DNA of 64,000 nt from Erythrobacter sp. UBA1916 (GTDB taxonomy: Bacteria; Pseudomonadota; Alphaproteobacteria; Sphingomonadales; Sphingomonadaceae): assembly GCA_002337385.1 (NCBI GenBank), contig DDFY01000023.1:34184-98183 (forward strand). Direction: 5' to 3'. The notes below the pieces were generated by a model, which was not told where the DNA came from, searched no databases, and saw only the letters and a program-made list of their open reading frames with translations. Both the position numbers and the translations under genes were made by a program. Of the stretch, positions 1 through 7,315 are shown piece after piece (position 1 is the first letter of the stretch; each line of letters opens with the position of its first letter).

Positions 1-45
1 CAGCCAATCGCTGACCATTCTTTCGAATTACTGAGGAGACACCCA

Positions 46-1512
46 ATGACCCCCGCAGGCGTAACCATCAAACATCCCGATAAGCTGTTCATCGGCGGCG
101 AATGGGTCGATGCCACCAGCGGCGCCCAGATCGAGCTGACCAATCCGTTCAGCGAAGAGGTCGTGGGCCGCGTCGCCCATGCCAGCAACGCCGATATGGA
201 CAAGGCAGTCGATGCTGCGCGCGATGCTTTCGACAATGGCCCCTGGCCCAAGCTCTCGCCCAAGGAGCGCATGGCCAGGCTGATGCAGTTCTGTGACGAG
301 CTGGACAAGCGCGTGCCCGAACTGGCCGCGGCCTGGACTGCGCAGATCGGCGGCCTTGCTACCGCAGCTGGCCCGATGCACGGCGGTGCTGTCGCAGGTC
401 TGCGCGGGATCGCGGCGCTGGGCGAAAGCTTCGAATGGACCACGCAGCGCAAGGGCGAAGCAGTCGACACCGTCGTCATGGCGCGCGAGCCGGTCGGCGT
501 GGTCGCGGCCATCGCGCCGTGGAACGGCCCGTTCGCGATCATGGCCAACAAGGTGTTCTACTCGCTGATCGCGGGTTGCACCGTGGTCATGAAGCCGAGC
601 CCCGAAACCCCGCTCGAAGCCTATATCATCGCCGAGTGCGCCGAGGCTTGCGGGATGCCGGTAGGCACGGTGAACCTCGTACCCTCGGACCGCGAGGCGG
701 CCGATCACCTGATCCACTCGACCAAGCTCGACAAGATCACCTTCACCGGCTCCAGCGCAGCGGGCAAGCACATCGCCAGCGTCGCGGGCGGCAACATGAC
801 CCGCGCCACCTTTGAACTGGGCGGCAAGTCGGCGGCGATCATTCGCGACGATTTCCCGACCGAGGCGGCGGCGCAGATCCTCGGCAACACCATCACCGTG
901 ATGAGCGGGCAGGTCTGCGCGATGCTTTCGCGTGCGATCGTCCCCAAGGCACGGCACGATGAGCTGGCCGAGGCGATTGCGGGCGTGATGAAGGGCGTGA
1001 AGATCGGCGATCCGAACGATCCCGAAACCCAGCTCGGCCCGGTGGCGATGAAGCGCCAGCTTGACCGGATCGAGATGTATATCGAGGAAGGCAAGAAGAC
1101 CGCCGACCTCGTGACCGGCGGCAACCGCCCGTCGCACATGAACAAGGGCTATTTCATCGAGCCGACGCTGTTCGCCAATGTCGATAATTCCTCGCGCATC
1201 GCGCAGGAAGAGATCTTCGGCCCCGTGCTTTGCCTGATCCCGGCGGAAGACGAGGAAGACATGATCCGCATCGCCAACGACAGCGAATATGGCCTGAATG
1301 GGTCGGTGTTCACCAACGATGCCCAGGCGGCTTACGACATCGCGCGGCAGGTCCGCACCGGCGTGGTCGGCCAGAACGGCATGCGGATGGAATGGACCGC
1401 GCCGTTCGGCGGGTTCAAGTCGTCGGGCATTGGCCGTGAGGGCGGCGAAGAGGGCCTGTGGGGCTACCTCGAAACCAAGACCATTCTCACCGATGCCGGT
1501 GTGACGATCTGA
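46..1512 (+). CDS. NAD(P)-dependent aldehyde dehydrogenase
   Basis: This 488-residue protein has the full length and motifs of the ALDH superfamily, which oxidises aldehydes to acids in the cytoplasm. The oxyanion asparagine is in PWN (N160), the cofactor lysine is K183, the general base is in FELGGK (E257) and the nucleophile is in SGQVC (C291). The ATG is preceded by AGGAG with suitable spacing, so the start is well supported. It stands alone, followed by a stable hairpin and an IF-1 gene. A second ALDH in the island downstream (7316-8767) is clearly a different subfamily. The substrate cannot be read from the sequence; the island context suggests an aromatic or terpenoid aldehyde. Confidence 0.93.
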   Translation: MTPAGVTIKHPDKLFIGGEWVDATSGAQIELTNPFSEEVVGRVAHASNADMDKAVDAARDAFDNGPWPKLSPKERMARLMQFCDELDKRVPELAAAWTAQIGGLATAAGPMHGGAVAGLRGIAALGESFEWTTQRKGEAVDTVVMAREPVGVVAAIAPWNGPFAIMANKVFYSLIAGCTVVMKPSPETPLEAYIIAECAEACGMPVGTVNLVPSDREAADHLIHSTKLDKITFTGSSAAGKHIASVAGGNMTRATFELGGKSAAIIRDDFPTEAAAQILGNTITVMSGQVCAMLSRAIVPKARHDELAEAIAGVMKGVKIGDPNDPETQLGPVAMKRQLDRIEMYIEEGKKTADLVTGGNRPSHMNKGYFIEPTLFANVDNSSRIAQEEIFGPVLCLIPAEDEEDMIRIANDSEYGLNGSVFTNDAQAAYDIARQVRTGVVGQNGMRMEWTAPFGGFKSSGIGREGGEEGLWGYLETKTILTDAGVTI

Positions 1513-1560
1513 CCTGAACAGCCCTTCCCAGGGAGGAGGGTTTGGCAGAATTATATTATT

Positions 1561-1594
1561 TCAAGCGCTCGCATTGAAAAATGCGGGCGCTTGA
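1561..1594. terminator. 15-bp hairpin with GAAA tetraloop downstream of the aldehyde dehydrogenase
   Basis: Arms 1561-1575 and 1580-1594 are inverted repeats with a single G-T wobble. They enclose the loop GAAA, a GNRA tetraloop. The + strand continues with TCTATATAG rather than a pure T run, and the other side is also AT-rich. It may terminate transcription of the upstream gene, or act as a leader structure for infA about 160 bases downstream. Confidence 0.5.
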
Positions 1595-1756
1595 TCTATA
1601 TAGGCCTCGTTCAAACGTCACCTGTCTTACATCGGGTGGCCGGAAATGGCTTGCGAACCTTTATCGCGCCATCATTTCCATTTTGCACATCACCGCCTGT
1701 TTTGCGCCTTTGGTGGCGTGTGGCAGGCCCATATTTTATCGAAAGCGAGGCTCGAT

Positions 1757-2023
1757 TTGGCGAAGGAAGAACTGCTCACCTTTGAAGGGGAAATCGAAGA
1801 GGTTTTGCCCGACGGTAGGTTCCGCGTTCTCCTCGACAACGATCATCGCCTTATCGCCTACACTGCAGGCAAGATGCGCCGTTACCGTATCCGTACGGTG
1901 GCAGGGGACCGGGTTCATGTTGAAATGACGCCCTATGACCTGTCGAAGGGCCGCATCACCTTCCGCGAACGCACGCCGGGGCAAGGCCCGGGCGGACCGC
2001 GCGGCAGGCAGTTCCGCAGGTAG
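1757..2023 (+). CDS. infA: Translation initiation factor IF-1, variant with basic tail
   Basis: The protein reads [11 protein letters not shown] at its start and contains the IF-1 OB-fold signatures [10 protein letters not shown] and [15 protein letters not shown]-1 binds the 30S A site during initiation. The family start MAKEE is matched only if the TTG at 1757 is used; the in-frame ATG at 1646 would add 37 residues unlike IF-1. That gives 88 residues, longer than the usual 72, because of a Gly/Pro/Arg-rich tail ending RGRQFRR. This looks like the divergent second IF-1 that some sphingomonads carry beside a standard 72-residue copy (recalled, not checked). It may be co-transcribed with the small ORF that follows. 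Confidence 0.88.
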   Translation: MAKEELLTFEGEIEEVLPDGRFRVLLDNDHRLIAYTAGKMRRYRIRTVAGDRVHVEMTPYDLSKGRITFRERTPGQGPGGPRGRQFRR

Positions 2024-2073
2024 GCGGCAATATGGGCAGGCGCCCTTGTGGCGCCGCCCGCACAAGGAATTTA

Positions 2074-2220
2074 ATGCATATTACGACGACCCGCGTGGCC
2101 CCTTGGTCGCGCTTTTCTACCCTGCCTGCCAATATGTCGCAGGCTGTTATTCCCTTTACCCGCCCCGACCAGCTGACCTCGCGTGAACTGCGCCGGCTGG
2201 TGGCCGATATGATCGACTAG
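2074..2220 (+). CDS. Small hypothetical protein (48 aa)
   Basis: A 48-residue ORF starts at ATG 2074, five bases after the good ribosome site AAGGA (2064-2068), and lies 50 bases downstream of infA. Its C-terminus, PDQLTSRELRRLVADMID, looks like a real amphipathic helix with balanced charge. No domain is recognised. A hairpin follows the stop. An internal ATG at 2134 would give a 28-residue version containing just that helix. Position and ribosome site suggest co-transcription with infA. The function is unknown. Confidence 0.5.
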   Translation: MHITTTRVAPWSRFSTLPANMSQAVIPFTRPDQLTSRELRRLVADMID

Positions 2221-2233
2221 GCGGGTCTCACGA

Positions 2234-2259
2234 GCAGCCGAAAGAAACCTTTCGGCTGC
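2234..2259. terminator. 11-bp hairpin after the infA unit
   Basis: Perfect arms GCAGCCGAAAG (2234-2244) and CTTTCGGCTGC (2249-2259) enclose a 4-base loop. No T run follows on either strand, so it is either a weak terminator or an mRNA 3'-end stabiliser. Confidence 0.5.
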
Positions 2260-2286
2260 CGTCCCCCAGACAAACAAACCCTGCGT

Positions 2287-2391
2287 CCGCTCAGCCTGAG
2301 CTTGTCGAAGGCCGCTTGCTGACATCCGTCTGAAACCAGCCTGATTGGGCTGGCGTTGGTGCATGGCCTTCGACAGGCTCAGGCTGAGCGG
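2287..2391. repeat. Inverted pair of REP-like elements (REPIN-like)
   Basis: The 27-base element at 2365-2391 begins GGCCTTCGACAGGCTCAGG. It is repeated in inverted orientation at 2287-2313 with one mismatch (CAAGC for CAGGC on the same strand), about 50 bases away. The element is one I recognise as dispersed in sphingomonad and related alphaproteobacterial genomes. The two copies could fold into one long hairpin. They lie between the convergent infA unit and the PQQ dehydrogenase operon, a typical location for such repeats. Confidence 0.75.
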
Positions 2392-2419
2392 ATGGGGTTA
2401 ACGGCGGCGCTTCGGTGCC

Positions 2420-4588
2420 TCAGTCGATCCCGATCGCGCTGAGCAGCGCCTCGTCGCCATCAAGCGGCGTGCCTGCCGGATAGCCATTCGCCTCCAGCAG
2501 ATAGGCCGTCACCGCCAGATAGTTCGCCGCACCCAGCGTGTGGCCTGCGCCCACCGGCATCATCTCGCTGGTATAGGCATAGAGGTCGCCCACGCTGCGG
2601 CCCTGCCAGTTTGCTGTGAACGCGGCTCCCGCCACCGGCGGCACCCCGCCAGACCCCGCAAAATTGCTGCCATGGCAAGCCGCACAGCTCTGCTGGTAGA
2701 CCAGCTTGCCCGCCTGCGCCTGCGCCGGTGAGAACACGCCGTCGCTGGCGTTGCGGGCATAGTTCGCATTGGCAAGGTCGGGGCTTTCGAAGCCCGCCGC
2801 GCCGCGCGCTGCCACCATTGCCCGCTCAGGCCCTGCCGCGCCGATCCCGGCCTCGGGCAGCGCGAACACGAACAGCGTGTTCTGCGTCCCGTGCGTCAGT
2901 TCGGGGGTGAAGGCATCGGACAGCCAGCGCCCGGTCGACACGGCCAGATACTGGTGCCCGTCAAGCATGAAGGTGCTGGGATAGCCGGTGATGCTGGAGC
3001 CCAGATTCATCTGCCACAGAACTTGGCCTGTCGCCTGATCGAAGGCCTTCAAGCGCCCGTCCGCATCCCCCGCGAACACCAGCCCGCCGCCAGTGGCGAT
3101 CACGCTCTGCATCCCTGCGCGCTGGCGGTGGACCCAGCGCGTCTGTCCGGTCACCGTGTCGAGCGCATAGAGCACGCCGAGCATTCCGTCGGTCTCGGGA
3201 TCGATCACGATGCGGTTGCTCATGCCATAAATGCCCACGTCGCCCGCAGCCGGATCGAGCGCGATCATCTCGCCGCAGGTCGCCTGCATCGGCAAGAACA
3301 GGCTGGTGGTGAGCGGCGAATAGGAGCCCGCCGGATAGTTCGCGCCGCCGACGGGGCTGGGGCAGATATCGTAGGTGCGGCCATATTCGGTCGGCACCGT
3401 TGCCGGGTTCATCGTAACGCGGCCCGTGGTGCCATCGATGCTCGCGACCAGGTTCTGTCGGACCGTCGGGCGCGCCCACAGGAACTTCCCCGTCTCGCGA
3501 TCAAGCGTGTAAACCACGCCGGTCTTCCCCGGCACCCCTGTCAGCGTCTTGTACACGCGGCCCGGTTCGAGGTCGGGCGCCATCCACGCCACTTGCGCCG
3601 GATCGGGCACGGCCTGCTGGTCGACCAGCATACGCGGGAAGGTGTGGTCCATGTCCCACTCGTCGACGAGGTGCTGGTAATGCCAGCGGATCTCGCCCGT
3701 CTTCACATCCAGCGCGAGCGTCGAATTGTGGTAGAGGTAGGTATAGTCCGGCCCCGCCAGCGAGATCTTCGGCGCGGGCGCGGTGACCGAGGTGCCCATG
3801 TAGATGAGGCCAAGCTCGGGATCGTAGCTCGCCAGCATCCACGCGCCGACCTGCTGCCGGTCTTCGAGCGGCACGCCGCCCCATGTGGCATCGTTCGGAT
3901 CGTCTCCTTGCGCGATGATCGGGGTGGACCAGACGAGCTTGCCCGTCGCCGCATCATGCGCGGTGATCACGCAGGCCGCCGGGCCGCCCTCGGGCTCGCA
4001 GCTCCTGCCGGTGATCGCCAGCCCCTCGGCAATGATCGGGCCGCTCGATTGCTTGGCGCCCGTGCGGTAGTCGAGCACCTGCGTTTCCCACACCAGCTCA
4101 CCGGTGCGCGCATCAAGAGCATAGACATAGTCGTCGGCCGAATTGCCGATCACGAGGTTGCCATAAAGCGCCACGTTGCGGGTGGTGTCATAGACGGGAA
4201 GATAGTCGCCGATGTCCTCGGGCAGCTGGCGTTTGTATTGCCAGATCAGATTGCCCGAGCGCGCGTCGATCGCCTCGATGGTGTCGGCGGGGCCGGAGAA
4301 GACAATCGTCCCATCGTGCATGAGGGCGGTGCCCTCCTGATGACCGGGCGGCAGCGGGCGCGCCCAGACCATGCGCAAGCTGCCAACGGTGTCGCGGTTG
4401 ATCTCGTCCAGCGGGGAATAGCCCCAGCTATCCAGAGTGCGGCGCCAGCTCAGCCATTCGGCGGGGTCGGGCTGCTCGATCTGGGCATCGGTGACGGGGG
4501 TGTAACCCGTTACCGTCTGCCCGGCTGCCTGCGTCATGACGAGGGCCAGCAAGGCCCCTGCCAGCGCGACCCGACCCGCCTTGCGCAT
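2420..4588 (-). CDS. PQQ-dependent quinohaemoprotein alcohol dehydrogenase
   Basis: This 722-residue exported protein has an N-terminal signal peptide ending near AAGQ. An eight-bladed PQQ propeller follows, with repeated W-docking blades such as TGELVWETQV and TGKLVWSTPI. A C-terminal cytochrome c domain contains CAACH (about residues 635-639) and a likely axial Met in EMMPVG. This is the type II (periplasmic, haem-fused) layout for oxidising alcohols and passing electrons to the respiratory chain. DEWDMDH resembles the catalytic-Asp region. The usual adjacent Cys-Cys pair is not evident; two cysteines sit apart in GRSCEPEGGPAAC. It overlaps the upstream SnoaL-like gene by one base (TGATG), so the two are translationally coupled. 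Confidence 0.92.
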   Translation of the reverse strand: MRKAGRVALAGALLALVMTQAAGQTVTGYTPVTDAQIEQPDPAEWLSWRRTLDSWGYSPLDEINRDTVGSLRMVWARPLPPGHQEGTALMHDGTIVFSGPADTIEAIDARSGNLIWQYKRQLPEDIGDYLPVYDTTRNVALYGNLVIGNSADDYVYALDARTGELVWETQVLDYRTGAKQSSGPIIAEGLAITGRSCEPEGGPAACVITAHDAATGKLVWSTPIIAQGDDPNDATWGGVPLEDRQQVGAWMLASYDPELGLIYMGTSVTAPAPKISLAGPDYTYLYHNSTLALDVKTGEIRWHYQHLVDEWDMDHTFPRMLVDQQAVPDPAQVAWMAPDLEPGRVYKTLTGVPGKTGVVYTLDRETGKFLWARPTVRQNLVASIDGTTGRVTMNPATVPTEYGRTYDICPSPVGGANYPAGSYSPLTTSLFLPMQATCGEMIALDPAAGDVGIYGMSNRIVIDPETDGMLGVLYALDTVTGQTRWVHRQRAGMQSVIATGGGLVFAGDADGRLKAFDQATGQVLWQMNLGSSITGYPSTFMLDGHQYLAVSTGRWLSDAFTPELTHGTQNTLFVFALPEAGIGAAGPERAMVAARGAAGFESPDLANANYARNASDGVFSPAQAQAGKLVYQQSCAACHGSNFAGSGGVPPVAGAAFTANWQGRSVGDLYAYTSEMMPVGAGHTLGAANYLAVTAYLLEANGYPAGTPLDGDEALLSAIGID

Positions 4589-5130
4589 CAGTCGTCCAGC
4601 CGCTGCGAGTTGGGGTCGATCTTCGCGTCGTTGCGGGTCATCGGGTCCCAGTGCTCGGCGATCTTGCCGTCCTGGATGCGGAACATGTCGAACCAGGTGG
4701 TGTAGTAGGGCTGGCCCTCGGCATCGACCTCGCTGCGCACGAACGAGGTGATGACATAGTCACCCTCGGCCACGAGGTTGATCAGGGGCAGTTCGAGCTT
4801 GTCTTCCAGCGGACGCTCGGGCCGGGTTGCGCGAACATAGTCCTTGATCCCCTCCAGCCCTTGGGCGGCGTTGGGGTTGTGCTGGATATAGTCCTCGCGG
4901 ATGAACTCGCCCGCGCGGTCGGCATAGCCGCCCTGCAGCACAATCCGGTACATGTCGTAAACCAGCTGCTTGTTCGCCGCGAGCTGCGGATCGTCGCTTG
5001 CAAGCAGGGCAGCGTGGTCTTGCGAGACGGCGGGCGGGGCGGCGTCTTGCGCCAGCGCCGGAGTTGTCAGGGTTGTGTCAGCGCAGCCGATCAGCAAGGC
5101 GGCCACGGCGCAAAGCGCATATTTGTGCAT
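4588..5130 (-). CDS. SnoaL-like (NTF2 fold) lipoprotein
   Basis: The start at 5130 gives MHKYALCAVAALLIGC, a lipoprotein signal with the lipobox LIGC, preceded by the ribosome site AGGGAGAG. The body (180 residues in total) has the SnoaL-like pattern LVYDMYRIVLQGG, EDYIQHNP and DGKIAEHWDPM. It resembles predicted polyketide-cyclase/aldol-condensation proteins. Being an envelope lipoprotein and the first gene of a two-gene unit with the PQQ dehydrogenase, it may help bind or process that enzyme's substrate. A 197-residue version from 5181 is possible but lacks a ribosome site and would bury the signal peptide. Confidence 0.82.
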   Translation of the reverse strand: MHKYALCAVAALLIGCADTTLTTPALAQDAAPPAVSQDHAALLASDDPQLAANKQLVYDMYRIVLQGGYADRAGEFIREDYIQHNPNAAQGLEGIKDYVRATRPERPLEDKLELPLINLVAEGDYVITSFVRSEVDAEGQPYYTTWFDMFRIQDGKIAEHWDPMTRNDAKIDPNSQRLDD

Positions 5131-5232
5131 TATCGTCTCTCCCTTTATGCGCATCCTGCCATTGCCGGGGTGACGCGGCAAGACAGAGCCGCTAAGCCGT
5201 TTTGGACAAAATCAATTTCGAATGGGAAAATT

Positions 5233-7242
5233 ATGAAAATCCTGCTGCTCGCCAGCGCTGCCACCGCCCTGATCGCAGCCCCTGCCTTCGCGCAGGAGGC
5301 AGCCCCGGCAGATGACAGCGTGATTGTTGTGCTTGGCAAGGGCCTGCCCGATACGCCGGCAACGCCCGCCTATTCCACCATCGAGCTGGACCGCGAGGCG
5401 ATCACCACCACCAGTTCGGACCGGCTCGAAGATGCGCTGAGCAATGTCGCGGGCTTCCAGCAGTTCCGCCGCTCGGACAGTCGCTCGTCAAACCCCACCG
5501 CGCAGGGAGCGACCTTGCGCGCGCTGGGCGGCAATGCATCGAGCCGGGCGCTGGTCCTGCTTGACGGGGTGCCGATGATCGACCCGTTCTTCGGCTATGT
5601 CCCGTTCAGCGCGGTGTCGCCCGAAACGCTCTCGCGCATTCAGGTGACGCGTGGCGGCGGCTCCGGCCCGTTCGGCGCGGGGGCGCTGGCGGGCACGATT
5701 GCGCTCGAAAGCGCCTCGGCGCGCGAGCTGGGCCTCGTCAACGCCGCCGCCTTCGTGAACGACCGCGAGGAGACCAGCCTTTCGGCCACGCTCGCACCCG
5801 AATTCGGCAACGGCTATGCGGTGATCTCGGGCCGGTGGGACCGGGGCGACGGCTTCGAAACCACGCCTGAAGACCAGCGCGTGGCTATCAGCGTTCCGGC
5901 GGCATACGACAGCTGGACCGCAGGCGGGCGCGTGGTGCAGAAGCTGGGCGACCTTGAGGTGCAGCTGCGCGGCCTCGCCTTCGAGGATCACCGCACGCTG
6001 CGTTTCGAAGGCGCGAACAATTCTATCGAAGGGCAGGACGTGTCGCTGCGCGTGGTCAGCCGCGGGCCGTGGCAGGTCGACGCCATCGCCTATGGCCAGT
6101 GGCGCAATTTCTCCAACGTGGTGATCTCGTCGAGCCGCTTCACCCGCGTGCTTGACCAGAAGGACACGCCCGCCAGCGGGCAGGGCGGCAAGATCGAGGT
6201 GCGCCCGCCGGTGGGTGATGCCAACACCCTGCGCATCGGCACCGACTATCGCCGCAGCGAAGGCGACCTGTTCGAAGATGCCTACTCGGCCTTCTCGGGC
6301 AACCGCACCGAGGAACGCTTTGCCGGCGGGGTGAACACCGATGTCGGCTTCTTCATCGAGAACGATTTCGTCGCCGGGCCGCTCACGCTCACCGGCGGTG
6401 TGCGCGCCGACCGCTATACCATCCGGAACGGCTACTATCGCAGCTTCGACGGCGACGGCAATCCGGTGAGAGACGACACCTATTCCGACCGCGCGGACTG
6501 GGAAGTGACATGGCGTGCAGGCGCGCTGTTCGACGTGGCCGAGATCGCACGCCTGCGGGCTGCGGCTTACACCGGCTTCCGCCTGCCGACGATCAACGAG
6601 CTGTATCGCCCCTTCGTGGTCTTTCCCGTCGTCACCAATGCCAATGCCGAATTGCTGCCCGAACGGCTGGAGGGATTTGAAGCGGGGATCGACCTGATGC
6701 CTGCTCCCGGCGTGATGCTGCAGGCGACCTGGTTCGATAACAAGGTCAAGGACGCCATCGCCAACGTCACCATCGCCACCAACACCCGCCAGCGCCGCAA
6801 CCTTGACGCGATCGACGCGACCGGGTTCGAATTCGCCGCGCGGGCCGAGAGCGGCGCGTTCAGTTTCGACGGTACGCTGGTTCTCACCGACGCCAAGGTG
6901 GTGGGCACGGGCGCGGCGCTCAATCTGGATGGCAACCGGCCCTCGCAGGTGCCCGAAGTGGCCGCCAGCGCCACGCTCGGCTGGCGTCCGGTCGAAGGTG
7001 CGCTGTTCTCTGCCACGCTGCGCCATGTCGGCGACCAGTACGAGGACGATCAGGAAACCAACGTGCTGCCTGCGGCAACCACGGTCGATCTCTATGCCCG
7101 GATGCCGGTGACGGACGGCCTTTCTGCCGTGGCGAGGGTGGAAAACCTGTTCGACGAGACCATCGTCACCCGCAACCAGAACGGCTCGATGGACCTTGGC
7201 ACGCCGCTCACCGTGTGGGTGGGCGTCAACTTCGCGATGTAG
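5233..7242 (+). CDS. TonB-dependent outer-membrane receptor
   Basis: This 669-residue protein starts MKILLLASAATALIAAPAFAQ, a clear signal peptide. A plug domain follows, with RALVLLDGVPMIDP and the motif RIQVTRGGGSGPFGAGALAG, then a 22-strand-type barrel ending in WVGVNFAM with the C-terminal hydrophobic residue expected for BAM insertion. At 669 residues it is compact for the family. It diverges from the PQQ-dehydrogenase operon across about 100 bases and precedes an aldehyde dehydrogenase, an alcohol dehydrogenase and an esterase. It is therefore probably the uptake route for the compound these enzymes use. No ferric-siderophore gene is nearby. Confidence 0.93.
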   Translation: MKILLLASAATALIAAPAFAQEAAPADDSVIVVLGKGLPDTPATPAYSTIELDREAITTTSSDRLEDALSNVAGFQQFRRSDSRSSNPTAQGATLRALGGNASSRALVLLDGVPMIDPFFGYVPFSAVSPETLSRIQVTRGGGSGPFGAGALAGTIALESASARELGLVNAAAFVNDREETSLSATLAPEFGNGYAVISGRWDRGDGFETTPEDQRVAISVPAAYDSWTAGGRVVQKLGDLEVQLRGLAFEDHRTLRFEGANNSIEGQDVSLRVVSRGPWQVDAIAYGQWRNFSNVVISSSRFTRVLDQKDTPASGQGGKIEVRPPVGDANTLRIGTDYRRSEGDLFEDAYSAFSGNRTEERFAGGVNTDVGFFIENDFVAGPLTLTGGVRADRYTIRNGYYRSFDGDGNPVRDDTYSDRADWEVTWRAGALFDVAEIARLRAAAYTGFRLPTINELYRPFVVFPVVTNANAELLPERLEGFEAGIDLMPAPGVMLQATWFDNKVKDAIANVTIATNTRQRRNLDAIDATGFEFAARAESGAFSFDGTLVLTDAKVVGTGAALNLDGNRPSQVPEVAASATLGWRPVEGALFSATLRHVGDQYEDDQETNVLPAATTVDLYARMPVTDGLSAVARVENLFDETIVTRNQNGSMDLGTPLTVWVGVNFAM

Positions 7243-7272
7243 TTCCATAAAGGAACGATTGCTGTTGTGATC

Positions 7273-7307
7273 CCCACTGGCTGCGCTAGCTTGGCGCGGC
7301 CAGTGGG
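7273..7307 (+). promoter_or_regulatory. Hairpin that overlaps the ribosome site of the aldehyde dehydrogenase gene
   Basis: Arms CCCACTGGCTGCG (7273-7285) and CGCGGCCAGTGGG (7295-7307) pair over 13 bp with one G-T wobble and a 9-base loop. The right arm contains most of the ribosome site GGGAG (7305-7309) that serves the ATG at 7316. The structure could hold back translation, or act as a terminator-like element between the receptor and dehydrogenase genes. Confidence 0.55.
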
Positions 7308-7315
7308 AGAGACAA

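Noticed and set aside
2891..4705. A 604-codon open frame on the + strand opposite the PQQ dehydrogenase
   Set aside because: It lies antisense to a gene with clear motifs, is low in recognisable domains and rich in His/Arg/Ala from GC bias. No ribosome site of note.
5488..7248. A 586-codon minus-strand frame opposite the TonB receptor
   Set aside because: Shadow of the receptor; composition is His/Arg-rich with no signal peptide or motif.
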